A DNA stretch of 64,000 bases, taken from the NCBI RefSeq assembly GCF_028294535.1, contig NZ_JAQBIE010000010.1, forward strand, positions 110,986 through 174,985, given 5' to 3'. Below are positions 33,993-43,287 of this stretch, one piece after another. The notes under the pieces are model-generated. The model searched no databases. It was not told where the DNA came from and saw only the letters and a program-made list of their open reading frames with translations. The position numbers and the translations under genes were made by a program. Within the stretch, counting starts at the first letter, position 1. Every line of letters begins with the position of its first letter. This DNA is from Paracoccus onchidii. Lineage in GTDB: Bacteria; Pseudomonadota; Alphaproteobacteria; Rhodobacterales; Rhodobacteraceae.

Positions 33993-35545
33993 TGCGGGTG
34001 GCATCCGTCGGCCCGCCGCTTCTGGGCGGGGTGCTTTTACTTATCGGCTGGGGCGCATTGGCAGCGGTCCTGAGGGGCGGTCATCTGATTGCCGGTCCTG
34101 CCGAGGTCGCGGGCTGGATTACCGCCAATCCCGGACTGCTTGGGCGTGCCCTGGGCAAGACCCTGACCAATGCCACGCTGGGGTTTCTGGTGGGAAATCT
34201 TGTCGCCATGGCATTGGCGGGGGTGGCGATGATCTGGCCGCGCCTTCTGAACCTGATTTCGGGTCTGGCACTGGTGGTGTTCTGCCTGCCGCTGATCGCG
34301 ACCGGCCCGATCCTGCGCGTTCTGATGGGGCCGGGCGATGGGCCGCAGATCGTTCTTGCCGCGCTGGCCGTCTATTACACGACGCTGATCCCGCTGTTGA
34401 CCGGGCTTCGCGCGACGCCCGCCGTCTGGCTGGATCTGGTCCACAGCTATGGGCGGGGCCGCTGGTCGGAACTGATCCATGTGCGCGCCCGTACCGCCTT
34501 GCCCTATCTGTTCGCGGGGCTGCAGATCGCCGCGCCCGCCGCCTTTCTTGGCGCGATGGTGGGCGAATTCACGGGGGCCGAGCAGGGCATGGGCGTGCTG
34601 ACGATCCGTTTCATGCGGGCGCTGGACGTGCCTGCACTGTGGGCGATTGCGGTGGCGGCGGCGGCGGTGTCGATGGTGGTCTATGGCGCGATCGGCGCAG
34701 TTGCGCGCATGGTCCTGCATGACCGGCCGCCCGTGATCCTGTCGCCGCCGCGCGGCAAGCCCGCCTCCGGCCTAAGCCGGCTTTCTCAGCCCGCCTTGCT
34801 GATCGCGGCGGTGCTTGTCTTGTGGTGGGCGGGTATGGCGCTGCCGGGAATGAACCCGTTCTTCGCCAAATCTCCGCAAGACGTTCTGGCCGCGCTGACG
34901 ACCGCACCGCAGGCCGCCGCCACCCGTGACACGTTGTGGACGGCCCTGACTGAAACGGCGGTGTTCCTTCTGCCCGGTTATGTCGCCGGACTGATGCTTG
35001 GCGCGGGATTGGCCATCGCGCTGGTGCTTGTGCCGAACCTGTCGACGCTGGTCATGCCGATTGCCGTTGCCTTGCGATCGGTGCCGATCGTCACCACGGC
35101 GCCGCTGATCGTGCTGTTTCTGGGACGCGGTGCGCTTGGGACGATTTCGCTGGTCGCGGCGATGGTGTTCTTTCCGACGCTGGTCGCCTGCCTGCACGGG
35201 ATGCGCCAGGCGCCGGGGCAGATCCTTGACGTGTTCCATATCTATGCCGCAGGGCGGCTGCGTCAGATGGTGCATATCCGTGTTCCAGCCATGCTGCCCG
35301 CGTTTTTCGCCGCCGCCAGGATGAGCGTTCCCGCCGCGATCCTTGCCGTGACCGTCGTTGAATGGCTGACTACCGGTCGCGGGCTTGGCAGCCTGATGGC
35401 GCTGTCGGCCTCGGTGTCGGATTACAATATGCTGTGGGCGGCGGTCGCCGTGGTCACCACGATCTCGGCCCTGTGCTATGCCGGCGTCGCCGTCATCGAA
35501 CGGCGCATCCTCTCTGTCTATGCCCCTGAACAGGTTCGCCCATGA
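33989..35545 (+). CDS. Double-length ABC permease (two fused permease domains)
   Basis: 518 residues, about twice the length of a SsuC/TauC permease. Two EAA-type loops are visible: VWLDLVHSYGRGRWSELIHVRARTALPYLF (~residues 145-175) and ILDVFHIYAAGRLRQMVHIRVPAMLPAFF (~410-440). Each lies in a ~6-helix domain, separated by a Pro/Ser-rich linker (ILSPPRGKPASGLSRLSQPA) near residue 255. One chain would thus form the whole channel. It overlaps the ATPase and glycosyltransferase genes by 4 bp each. Confidence 0.9.
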   Translation: MMRVASVGPPLLGGVLLLIGWGALAAVLRGGHLIAGPAEVAGWITANPGLLGRALGKTLTNATLGFLVGNLVAMALAGVAMIWPRLLNLISGLALVVFCLPLIATGPILRVLMGPGDGPQIVLAALAVYYTTLIPLLTGLRATPAVWLDLVHSYGRGRWSELIHVRARTALPYLFAGLQIAAPAAFLGAMVGEFTGAEQGMGVLTIRFMRALDVPALWAIAVAAAAVSMVVYGAIGAVARMVLHDRPPVILSPPRGKPASGLSRLSQPALLIAAVLVLWWAGMALPGMNPFFAKSPQDVLAALTTAPQAAATRDTLWTALTETAVFLLPGYVAGLMLGAGLAIALVLVPNLSTLVMPIAVALRSVPIVTTAPLIVLFLGRGALGTISLVAAMVFFPTLVACLHGMRQAPGQILDVFHIYAAGRLRQMVHIRVPAMLPAFFAAARMSVPAAILAVTVVEWLTTGRGLGSLMALSASVSDYNMLWAAVAVVTTISALCYAGVAVIERRILSVYAPEQVRP

Positions 35546-36594
35546 TCCCCTGTGCCTTTGCAATTCCGGGGGATATCGACACCCTGACCGGCGGTTATCT
35601 TTATGAAAAGCGACTGCTGGCCGGGCTGCGCGATCTGGGTCACGACATGCAGCATCTGGAATTGCCCGCCAGCTTTCCGGATGCGGCCCCGGACGACATG
35701 GCGCATGCGATCCGCATGTTGCAGGCCATCGACCCGGACCGGCCCCTGATCCTTGACGGGCTGGTTTCCGGGTCCATCGACCCCGGCGGGCTGGCTGCTG
35801 TCCCTGCGCCGGTCATCGCGATGGTGCATCACCCTTTGGCAGAAGAAAGCGGCCTGTGTGACAAGCGCCGGGCGCAGCTGCTGCAGACCGAGCGGGAAAA
35901 TCTGCGCATTTCGCGTCATGTTCTGGTGCCCAGCCCGCATACGCGGCGGATCCTGATCGACCGTTATGACGTGCCACCTTCGAAGATCACCGTGGCCCGG
36001 CCGGGCATTGACAAGACGCGCCAGCCGCGTGTGCCCGTCAGTCCGCCCCTGATCCTGTCGGTTGGCATCCTGCATCCGCGCAAGGGACATGACGTGCTGA
36101 TCGCGGCGCTGGGGCAGATCGCGCATCTGGACTGGCAGGCGGTCATCGTTGGTAATCCATGGGACAGGGCCCACGCGTCGGCCCTGCAGGATATGGTGCA
36201 GGCAAGCCCGGTCGGGGCGCGGATCCATCTGGCCGGTCGGGTCAGTGAACGCCGGTTGCAGCATCTTTACGCCCGCGCGTCGGTCTTTGCCCTTGCAACC
36301 AGATACGAGGGCTACGGCATCGTTTTCGACGAGGCATTGCTGAACGGTCTGCCTGTCGTCAGCTGCGACACCGGCGCCGTCCCCGAAACACTGCCCCCGG
36401 GCACGAGGTTGCTGACACCGACCGACGACCCGGCGGCATTCGCGGCGGCACTGGATCGCATCCTGTCCGACAAGCCGCTACGCGAACGTCTGACCCACGC
36501 GGCCAAGAGGGCTGGCCAGACCCTGCCCGGATGGCAGGATACCGCAGCGACGGCCAGCCAAGTCGTTGAGGCAGTTGTCAGTCAGGGGTGCTAA
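35542..36594 (+). CDS. Glycosyltransferase family 4 (GT-B)
   Basis: 350 residues. The C-terminal GT-B domain has LSVGILHPRKGHDVLIAAL, RVSERRLQHLYARASVFALA and RYEGYGIVFDEALLNGLPVV, with the retaining-GT E-x7-E motif; the N-terminal domain begins PCAFAIPGDIDTLTGGYLYE. It would transfer a sugar from an NDP or lipid donor, perhaps to the lipid made by cluster B. It is the last gene before a truncated IS6 element beginning within ~15 bp; the cluster may once have continued further. Confidence 0.9.
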   Translation: MIPCAFAIPGDIDTLTGGYLYEKRLLAGLRDLGHDMQHLELPASFPDAAPDDMAHAIRMLQAIDPDRPLILDGLVSGSIDPGGLAAVPAPVIAMVHHPLAEESGLCDKRRAQLLQTERENLRISRHVLVPSPHTRRILIDRYDVPPSKITVARPGIDKTRQPRVPVSPPLILSVGILHPRKGHDVLIAALGQIAHLDWQAVIVGNPWDRAHASALQDMVQASPVGARIHLAGRVSERRLQHLYARASVFALATRYEGYGIVFDEALLNGLPVVSCDTGAVPETLPPGTRLLTPTDDPAAFAAALDRILSDKPLRERLTHAAKRAGQTLPGWQDTAATASQVVEAVVSQGC

Positions 36595-36599
36595 GCGCG

Positions 36600-37240
36600 C
36601 GACACATCCTGAAATGAAGCCCATCATGGGGCAGGTGATCCGTTTGATGAAGCGGTGGTCCTGTTCAAGGATGTTGTTGAGGTACTTGACCTGCCGGATC
36701 TCGATGGAGCGACCGCTACCGGTGAATCTCAGGATGACGTTGACCGTCTCCAGACCGGCCAGGTTGACGCCGCTTTTGTCGATGACGGCTCGGTCTGCCA
36801 CGCCGTTCGCGTGCTTGAAGAACTGCCGAGCTGCCGCCAGATCCCGGTGCTCGCAGAGCATGACATCGAGCGTCTGGCCATCCCGGTCCACAGCGCGATG
36901 GAGGTAGGTCCCGCGACCCTTCACCTTGATGTAGGTTTCGTCCATCCGCCAGGACGTGGCGGTCGGCCGCTTCCTTGCCTGCGCCCGGGCCGCGATCAGC
37001 GGCGCAAACTTCACCACCCAGCGGTTCAGCGTGGCGTGATCAACCGTGACCCCGCGTTCGGTCAGGATTTCCTCGAAATCACGATAGGTATTCGTGGCGC
37101 GGAGGTATAATAACACCGCATTCAGGATCACCGACTTCGGATGGCGCATGCCCCTGAACTCAATTACGCCGCAAACCGACTTTTGGTCAGGCTGATGAAC
37201 CGCTGGGGCTTCGGGCCCGGACGGATCATCACTGACAAGC
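36600..37240 (-). mobile_element. IS6-family transposase, 3'-truncated
   Basis: The core reads FRGMRHPKSVILNAVLLYLR, DFEEILTERGVTVDHATLNR, WRMDETYIKVKGRGTYLHRA, AVIDKSGVNLAGLETVN and LEQDHRFIKRITCPMMGF. All three DDE residues are present (Asp in MDET, Asp in IDKS, Glu in LEQD). The C-terminal ~30 residues are cut at about 36610 and the open frame then runs antisense into the glycosyltransferase. The missing end probably makes it inactive. Confidence 0.82.
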
Positions 37241-37374
37241 TTCGCTCCTACGGCGCAGCGAAGCGGGATGTCGCCTTGGATCTTGATCACTGCTCCCACA
37301 AAGGGCTTAATTAGAGCTGGTCCGGGTTTTTTAACCAGTTTTCCGCCGGGCTAAACTATAGCTTTGGTTTCACG

Positions 37375-38540
37375 TCAGGCGGCGATCTTCAGGTTCGGGG
37401 TCCGGCGACCATAGGCCTCGTCGGGCGTCAGCAACCCATGCGATGAGTGTGGGCGTTTTTCGTTGTCGTAGCTGATCCAGGTGCCGATGCCGTTCCGGGC
37501 CTCAGAGCCGGTCTCGAAGGCGTTCAGGTCGACGCATTCGTATTTGAGGGATCGCCAGAAGCGCTCGATCATCCGGTTGTCGATCCAGCGACCGCGGCCG
37601 TCCATCGAGATCTTCACCCTGGCGTCGCGCAGCACGTCAGTGAAATCGGTGCTGGTGAATTGCGAGTCCTGGTCGGAGTTGAATATGTCCGGCGTGCCGG
37701 ACTTCGCCAGTGCCTCGACGCAAAATCCCGCGTCCATCGCGTCGGACAACCGCCAGCTCAGTGCCTTTCGGCCGTGCCAGTCCATGACCGCCACAAGGTA
37801 CAGAAATCCGCCGCGCATCGGGATGTAGCTGATGCGCCTGCACCAGATCTGATTGGGTCGGTTGATGAGCAAGTCTTTCAAAAGATATGGGAATATCTTG
37901 TGCGCCGGATACTTCTTGCTGGTTTTCAGCTCCTGGTAAATCGGCCCCAGCCGCACGAGCCTCATCAGCCGCCGCACCCGATGCCGCCTGCATCGGCGCC
38001 CCTCTCGCTGCATGTGGCGGGCCATGTGCAGCGAGCCGTATCAGGGCGTTTTTAGAAACTGCCGGTCGATGATTTCCTTGACGGCCAGGTTCTCGGCGCG
38101 TTCCCCGCGCGGGTGGCAGGAGAGGCTGGATCGCGCCGGCGACAGCGGGCTGCACTGTTGCCGGACACTGGGATCGGATTGTCCCGCCTCACGGCTTGCT
38201 GCCTCCAGTGCAAGGGATGAGACTGGAGGCTTGCGACAAAAAACGCGTTCCATGACCAACTGGCCGATTTTTGGGGTGCAGCTTCTCGACATCCTTCTCG
38301 GAAATCGCCGGCTCGGCCGAGGCGGAACCGCCAAGCGCCGATGCGATGTTCTCGATCACGGCGTTCGGCATGGCACTCGGACCGGTGGCGCGCTCATGCC
38401 TCATTCCAGCCGCTGATCATTGTCGGATGGACGCCGTATTTCTTGGCCAACCTGGCTGTCGTCAGCTCATCGCGAATGGCTTCAAGCGCAACCCTGGCCT
38501 TTGCATTCTGCCGAATAACGTCTCCGCTTCGTCATCCGGG
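37375..38540 (-). mobile_element. IS3-family element, frameshifted OrfA and OrfB
   Basis: On the minus strand: OrfA pieces (KARVALEAIRDELTTARLAK, then SALGGSASAEPAISEKDVEK), the OrfA/OrfB overlap LHPKNRPVGH/TPKIGQLVMER, and OrfB (VKEIIDRQFLKTP*, shifted to RRHRVRRLMRLVRLGPIYQE, NRPNQIWCRRISYIPMRGGF, IFNSDQDSQFTSTDFTDVLR, SMDGRGRWIDNRMIERFWRS, GLLTPDEAYGRR). The first catalytic Asp is Arg (WCRRIS for the usual WCADIT), so it is dead even apart from the frameshifts. Confidence 0.85.
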
Positions 38541-38579
38541 GCATTCCGCCGTCAGCCGCTAAAGCTTGGCAACTGCTCC

Positions 38580-38735
38580 GAAATCCCGCGACCAACCTCT
38601 GCAATGTGCCCCTGTGTCGACGGCATTTCTCACAACGAGGCAGAAGACATCACGCCGCAACGGGCCGATGCAGGGGCGGGTTCTCTGATGGCGGCCACGG
38701 TCGATATTGCCAACCGGGTTACGTCAAGCCGATGA
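38580..38735 (+). pseudogene. M20-type N-carbamoyl-amino-acid/allantoate amidohydrolase C-terminal scrap
   Basis: The frame gives TSAMCPCVDGISHNEAEDIT followed by ADAGAGSLMAATVDIANRVT and a stop. The GISHNEAED block is characteristic of the last 40 residues of the hydantoin-utilising-C/allantoate amidohydrolase branch of M20. The rest is absent. About 270 bp that follow (38736-39006) contain no supported gene. Confidence 0.68.
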
Positions 38736-39006
38736 GGTTTCGCTGGGAAATGGCCACGACGGTTGCGCATTTCAGGCTATGCTCGCAATTTTTGGCGGGA
38801 TCGGAGAAGCGATAGATGGCTGTTTTCAGAGCGATTTTCGAGGCACGCACAGGGCCGGTGTTTCAGATAGGGCGCGGTTCATGCAAATCAACAACCGCAA
38901 GACAGAGTATCTAGATAATATCCTTGATGAAGGCCATCTTTCATCAGGTCGGAAATGGGGTTGAGGGCATCCCGTTCAGCCGACCCGGCTCTGGCAGGGA
39001 TCGAGT

Positions 39007-39066
39007 TTGGCTGGCATCGAGGTGGAACATATGATCCGCAAGGGGCAGATCGCCAACGGCGACCGC
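39007..39066 (+). mobile_element. IS6-family transposase C-terminal scrap
   Basis: AGIEVEHMIRKGQIANGDR matches the conserved end of IS6-type transposases (LxGIExxHMIRKGQ). It is joined without a stop to an aldehyde dehydrogenase fragment. Confidence 0.65.
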
Positions 39067-39096
39067 CGACGTCTCACTGTTCCGCTCGACTGTATT

Positions 39097-39243
39097 GCTG
39101 TTAAGGACGCAGCTGTCGCCTGCGCACGCGACGCACAAGCCATCCGAGCTGCAACGTCCCCGGCAGAGCCTGGACGGGTGTTGCGCCGTGCCGCGAATAT
39201 CATCCGGGACCGCAACCAGGAATTGTCGGTTCGGGAGACTTTG
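39097..39243 (+). pseudogene. Aldehyde dehydrogenase N-terminal fragment
   Basis: AVKDAAVACARDAQ then SPAEPGRVLRRAANIIRDRN and QELSVRETL matches the early ALDH segment normally followed by DTGKP. It is only about 49 residues, cut at 39243 where an opposite-strand fragment begins. It does not come from the intact ALDH at 13094, whose equivalent segment reads differently. Confidence 0.65.
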
Positions 39244-39245
39244 AG

Positions 39246-39353
39246 AGCCTGCGTCTTGCCTTCGAAATAGATTTTCGCGATGGCCTCTTCGAACCCGCGG
39301 CTCGTGACCATGTTGCGATATATCCAATGCAGTTCGTCCCGCGTTGGTGACAT
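39246..39353 (-). pseudogene. Thiamine-dependent dehydrogenase E1-alpha N-terminal fragment
   Basis: Minus strand MSPTRDELHWIYRNMVTSRG followed by FEEAIAKIYFEGKTQA is the start of a pyruvate/acetoin-type E1 alpha subunit (typically LYRxMVxxRxFEExxxxLYxxGK). It stops at 39246, abutting the ALDH fragment with no gap, so this is a recombination junction. From 39354 to 39564 nothing is recognised. Confidence 0.6.
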
Positions 39354-39564
39354 GAGGTTTCCCCGCCTGATACCTGCGGCGCTATGCACCACCATGCAAC
39401 ATGAGTTGAGTTTCCGCTCCTAGACGAAACGCATCAACGATGCTGGTCATCCCGTTCGTCTCCGGACAGAACTGCTGGACGTGACTGTGTCATACATGAC
39501 CCGCATTTCCGGGCTGCCATCCATCGAACTATCCGGGTGATCCAGCCCCCATTTCACCGGACAC

Positions 39565-40215
39565 CTAGACGCTGCCATTGTCAGGGAACAGCTCAACCTG
39601 CTCCAGCGGTTGATAGGCGTCGAACCGGTGCTCAACCGCCTCCCGCAGCATGTCACGCATATCCGGTCCGCTGATCCCGGCATCCGCCGCCGCCCGCCAG
39701 GAGATGATCTCGCGGTCATGGGCGTCGATCAGGAAAGCCGCCCGGATGACGTCACCATTCCAGCAGGTGAACGCGAAGCCGTCACTGCACCAACGCAGGT
39801 TCGAGCGCATCATCACCACCTTGCCGTCATGGTTCCGTCCGCGCCGGTCAAATCCGCATGGCTGAAGCAGCAGATCGATACACTCCATGATGCGGTAGAC
39901 GCGCTTATGGGTTAACAGGCGGTAAGCGCTGCATATGCAGCTCCCGGTTCAAAATGGCGGTAATGCAACGGTAGCCATAGGTCGGGCGCTTCGCCACAAG
40001 CGCCTGGATGCGCGGCAGGACCGCTACGTCCATCGTCTTGCGCCCGGGATGGCGTTCAGGTTCCCGGATGCGGCTTTCCATCTCGCGGACGGTTCGGTTT
40101 CCGGTCACGCTGTCGTCTTGTGCCAAGGCGATGCTGCCCCCCTTCGAGCATAAGTTTGCGCCAACGATACAGAAGATTGATGGCCACGCCACTACGAAGC
40201 GCAACAGCAGAAAGT
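39565..40215 (-). mobile_element. IS3-family (IS2-like) element remnant
   Basis: Pieces in order on the minus strand: SGVAINLLYRWRKLMLEGG (OrfA), SIALAQDDSVTGNRTVREME, then RIQALVAKRPTYGYRCITAI and LNRELHMQRLPPVN (OrfB), and in a second frame RSNLRWCSDGFAFTCWNGDV and DAHDREIISWRAAADAGISG, ending VELFPDNGS then a stop. Catalytic Asp residues in WCSDGF and FPDNGS survive, but OrfA-OrfB linker and the OrfB C terminus are lost. Confidence 0.8.
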
Positions 40216-40273
40216 AACCGCCCGATTGGCACCGTTGGCCAAGCAGCAGCGGCGTCACAGCGTTCGGTACTCC

Positions 40274-40393
40274 ATTCCATGGAAGCAATTTATCGAACCT
40301 GTTGATCTTGTGATCGTGGATGCGGTCAAGGACGTTCGCCAGATAGGTCTGCGCTTCGAACCCGTTCATCTTGGCCGTTTTGATCAGCGTCAT
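40274..40393 (-). mobile_element. IS66-family TnpC C-terminal scrap
   Basis: MTLIKTAKMNGFEAQTYLAN followed by VLDRIHDHKINRFDKLLPWN is the conserved TnpC end. Upstream, another frame with GGDTGGETLARA probably continues it to about 40440. Confidence 0.78.
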
Positions 40394-40615
40394 GGCGCGG
40401 GCCAGAGTTTCACCGCCGGTGTCGGATCCGGCGCAGACCAGCGCCGACGGCGGCCGCCGTCGGTGATGATTTCAATCTCAGAGATGAGCATAAGCTCAAG
40501 GCTATCCTTACCACGCCACTTGTAAACGCGCGGCAGGTGAAGGATTGTTCTTCCATAGCCAATGAGGGCGACTGCGCCCGACATTTGGCCCAACGCGATG
40601 GCGGGCCCCGCCTTG

Positions 40616-41262
40616 TGAAGCGAGCAATCTGGGCGGGCGCGCAAGATTGCAGGCTGCCATGGTCAGCGTGGATCGGGCAGCAATCCGTTTGACGCCTCGC
40701 AGCATGGTTTGTGCCATTGCCCCCACCGTCTTGCCCCCCGTCTTGGCCCATCCGAACGGCTCCTCGATCTTTTCTCGGCACCGCTGCGAGGTTGTGTAAC
40801 CTGCGTGACGGGCAGTTCGACCGTCGATCGTGGAGAATTTCGCCTTCTGCACCACGACGCCATGCCGGTTCTCCATCAACCTATGCCCCATCAAGCAAAG
40901 GGCGGCGCCGGCACCGGGGGGGGGGCAGAGCCGCGCCCCTGGATCCGTGACCGATGCGTGGGGCGCATCCGAGCGTTTCTCGCCCCGGAATTTTGCTCCG
41001 GCCTTTCGGGTTCCAGGCTTCGGCGTGGTCACCCGGGCAAGCTCTGGATTGGACGGTTCGTGGGCCTGAGGGGCGCCCGCCCATGGCATGAAGCCGGTGG
41101 AATGCACCATCGAGGCTGACGAGCGTCATTCACCACCTGTTGGATCTTGCGCAGCGGATGCCGGGCGGGGATGCGCTGTGCAAGATCAACATAGCTGAAA
41201 AGCGAACCACGCGCCTCGTCCGATCCCCGCATCCACTTCCCTTCTCGTCTTGCAGGAACCGG
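40616..41262 (-). mobile_element. IS5-family transposase with internal deletion
   Basis: The N terminus MRGSDEARGSLFSYVDLAQR, RIPARHPLRKIQQVVNDA begins at 41229; a second frame has GEKRSDAPHASVTDPGARL and GHRLMENRHGVVV, then jumps to STIDGRTARHAGYTTSQRCR and EKIEEPFGWAKT (catalytic Glu region). The middle Asp-containing section is missing, so it is inactive. Confidence 0.82.
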
Positions 41263-41349
41263 CAATCATGTTCCGCGTCCTGCGTCGATCCGGGCGTTCT
41301 TCGGCAACGTGTTCGGTCCTCGTTGGTCAAGCCAACCTGTCCGGTCAAA

Positions 41350-41523
41350 ATGGGGGGCCAGTTCAATGAGATTGTTGCATCGTCAGGCGTGCAGCGCGTG
41401 CAGGTCGTCGAATATGATGGCAACAAGGATCAGGAAGGCCAGCAAGTTTTTTGGAACAAAAACCTGAAGACGGAGGTCGCGCTGGTGCGTCTGGATAACA
41501 TCCTGAGCTTTACTGATTCGTAG
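41350..41523 (+). CDS. Hypothetical small ORF (possible gene fragment)
   Basis: 57 residues beginning MGGQFNEIVASSGVQRVQVV and ending VALVRLDNILSFTDS. It is not recognised. Its plausible, non-low-complexity sequence at the edge of an IS5 remnant suggests the 3' end of a gene whose start was removed. No ribosome binding site is evident. It could also be chance coding. Confidence 0.3.
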   Translation: MGGQFNEIVASSGVQRVQVVEYDGNKDQEGQQVFWNKNLKTEVALVRLDNILSFTDS

Positions 41524-41563
41524 CGTTTATTCGTCTCAAGGCTGCGGAGTTTCGGTGAACAAA

Positions 41564-41587
41564 AAAGCGGCCCCGAGGGGCCGCTTT
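41564..41587 (-). terminator. Rho-independent terminator of the outer-membrane barrel gene
   Basis: AAAGCGGCCC and GGGCCGCTTT form a 10-bp stem around a CGAG loop, followed on the minus strand by a run of T. It lies 24 bp after the barrel gene's stop and also closes off the IS-rich region. Confidence 0.85.
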
Positions 41588-41610
41588 GCTTGCGTTGTGC
41601 TGAGAATGGA

Positions 41611-42204
41611 TCAGAAGCGGAACGCAGCGCGCATTTGGACCATGTCGGTGTCCAGATCCAGGCCGTTGACATCGGCAACGTCGCCGAAGTCCTGCTTGGT
41701 GTATTCCGCGCCGACCGTGAAGCGCTCGGTCACCTTGTATTCGGCGCCGATGCCATAGGTCACGTCGGTTTCCGAAATGTCGCCGCCGGCGATGTCCTGG
41801 GACAGATGCGCGGCGCCCAGGGTGACGTAGGGCATGAATTTGCCCAGATCGTACCCGGCGCGGGCGCGCAGGCGCACCAGATCACCCTTGTCGTCCAGAT
41901 CGTCCGCGTCGATTTTGTTGTAGTCCAGTTCGCCACCTACGACCCAGTTGCCCAGATCATAGTTGTAACCTCCGAACACACCATAGGCATCGGTGTCGCT
42001 TTCGCCCAGGCCGTTGTTGAATTCGGCGTTGCCCTGACCGTATTGCAGACCCGCGTAAAAGCCGGTCCAATCGGACGGATCGTTCACGATCGGCGTCACG
42101 GTGACCGGTTCGGGCGAGGGTTCGACGGTGGGGGCTGCATAGCCGCCTGCATAGGCCGAACCTGCGATGAGGCTGCTGGTTACTGCTGCGATGACAAGTT
42201 TCAT
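41611..42204 (-). CDS. Outer membrane beta-barrel protein (OmpA/porin-like, 8-strand type)
   Basis: 197 residues. A signal peptide MKLVIAAVTSSLIAGSAYA is followed by a Pro-rich linker, then alternating amphipathic strands: DWTGFYAGLQYGQG, YGVFGGYNYDLGNWVVGGEL, LVRLRARAGYDLGKFMPYVT, YGIGAEYKVTERFTVGAEYT and a C-terminal strand MVQMRAAFRF ending in Phe, the BAM recognition signal. GAGGTC precedes the ATG. It probably supports envelope integrity or serves as a small porin. Confidence 0.9.
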   Translation of the reverse strand: MKLVIAAVTSSLIAGSAYAGGYAAPTVEPSPEPVTVTPIVNDPSDWTGFYAGLQYGQGNAEFNNGLGESDTDAYGVFGGYNYDLGNWVVGGELDYNKIDADDLDDKGDLVRLRARAGYDLGKFMPYVTLGAAHLSQDIAGGDISETDVTYGIGAEYKVTERFTVGAEYTKQDFGDVADVNGLDLDTDMVQMRAAFRF

Positions 42205-42633
42205 GATGACCTCCTGGTCTTGTCGTTGTCCGGGTCATCTAGGCCTGTCATCGGCGGGCTTGAAGCGTCGCCGCGCAGCCGTCGTGCATGGCTGTGTCAC
42301 CGGGGCAACCACAGCGCCGTGAAGCAATGTGATGTCTTGATTTACCTTGACTTGATGCAGGTTGATCCGGGGCCAAGCATGCCTGATGTTGCCGGTGGCG
42401 GATCGGATCACGCGATGCTCACGATTGCTCTCACGGGTTTCCTGACCCTGCGGGTGCCCGAAAAAATTGGGAAATTTTCGTGTTTTTCGCGACATTCTGA
42501 TTTGAACTTGTGCGGGGCGATACCTATTGCGCACCGGGGTTCGCAGGCAAATGGCGGATCGTGAACGGAAGGGGCTGTTTCGCGGAGGGGTTCTGTGAAA
42601 TCCTGCGCCCAGCCCATAGCGGAAGGAGCTGTC
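42205..42633. other. Intergenic stretch, promoters expected
   Basis: About 430 bp between the divergent barrel and DsbA genes. No gene, IS or clear hairpin was recognised; AT-rich patches around 42330-42360 and 42465-42490 are the likeliest promoter areas. The open frames here lack coding-like sequence. Confidence 0.5.
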
Positions 42634-43263
42634 ATGCCCACTCGACGCCATATTATGATAAGCGCCACTGCGCTCGGCGCTTCGGCCGCGTTTCCGGCCC
42701 TGTCGCAAACCGCTGATCGCCCCAATCCGATGCCGGCCGAGCTGCGCAACGCGCTGGAGCGCAGCCCGAATGCGCCGGTTCTGGGAAATCCCGATGGTGA
42801 TGTGACCCTGACCGAGTTCTTTGACTATAATTGCGAGTTTTGCCGCAAGATGATCGGCACGATGCAGCGGTTGATCACAACCGATCCGGATTTGCGGGTG
42901 GTCTATCGCGAATGGCCGGTCTTTGGCGAAGGTTCGGAATTCGCCAGCCGGGCGTCGCTGGCGTCGCTGGAACAGGGGCGCTATTGGCAATTTCATGCCG
43001 CGCTGCTGGGGATGCGTGGCCGCGCTGTCGAAGCCACGGTCATGCGCACAGCGCGCGATGTCGGGTTGGACGAAGACAGGCTTCGCAAGGATATGGACGC
43101 CCCCCATATTGAAGAGCATATCTCGACCTCATTCGCGCTGGCCGATCACATGGGGCTGATGGGCACGCCGACCTTCATCGCCGGGGACGAGGGCGTTTTT
43201 GGCGAAATGAGCCTGAAAGAAACCCAGGAACTGATCGCTAGGGCGCGCCAGACGCTTGGCTGA
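42634..43263 (+). CDS. DsbA-family thiol oxidoreductase (Tat-exported)
   Basis: 209 residues from ATG 42634, with GGAAGGAG 5 bp upstream; the frame's earlier ATG/GTG starts are disfavoured. The N terminus PTRRHIMISATALGASAAF looks like a Tat signal. The thioredoxin active site is Cys67-Glu-Phe-Cys70 in FFDYNCEFCRKMI, and GTPTF carries the cis-proline. DsbA/ScsC-like periplasmic disulfide exchange is the expected role. Confidence 0.9.
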   Translation: MPTRRHIMISATALGASAAFPALSQTADRPNPMPAELRNALERSPNAPVLGNPDGDVTLTEFFDYNCEFCRKMIGTMQRLITTDPDLRVVYREWPVFGEGSEFASRASLASLEQGRYWQFHAALLGMRGRAVEATVMRTARDVGLDEDRLRKDMDAPHIEEHISTSFALADHMGLMGTPTFIAGDEGVFGEMSLKETQELIARARQTLG

Positions 43264-43287
43264 CGCGCGGACCAGCATGGGTCCGTG

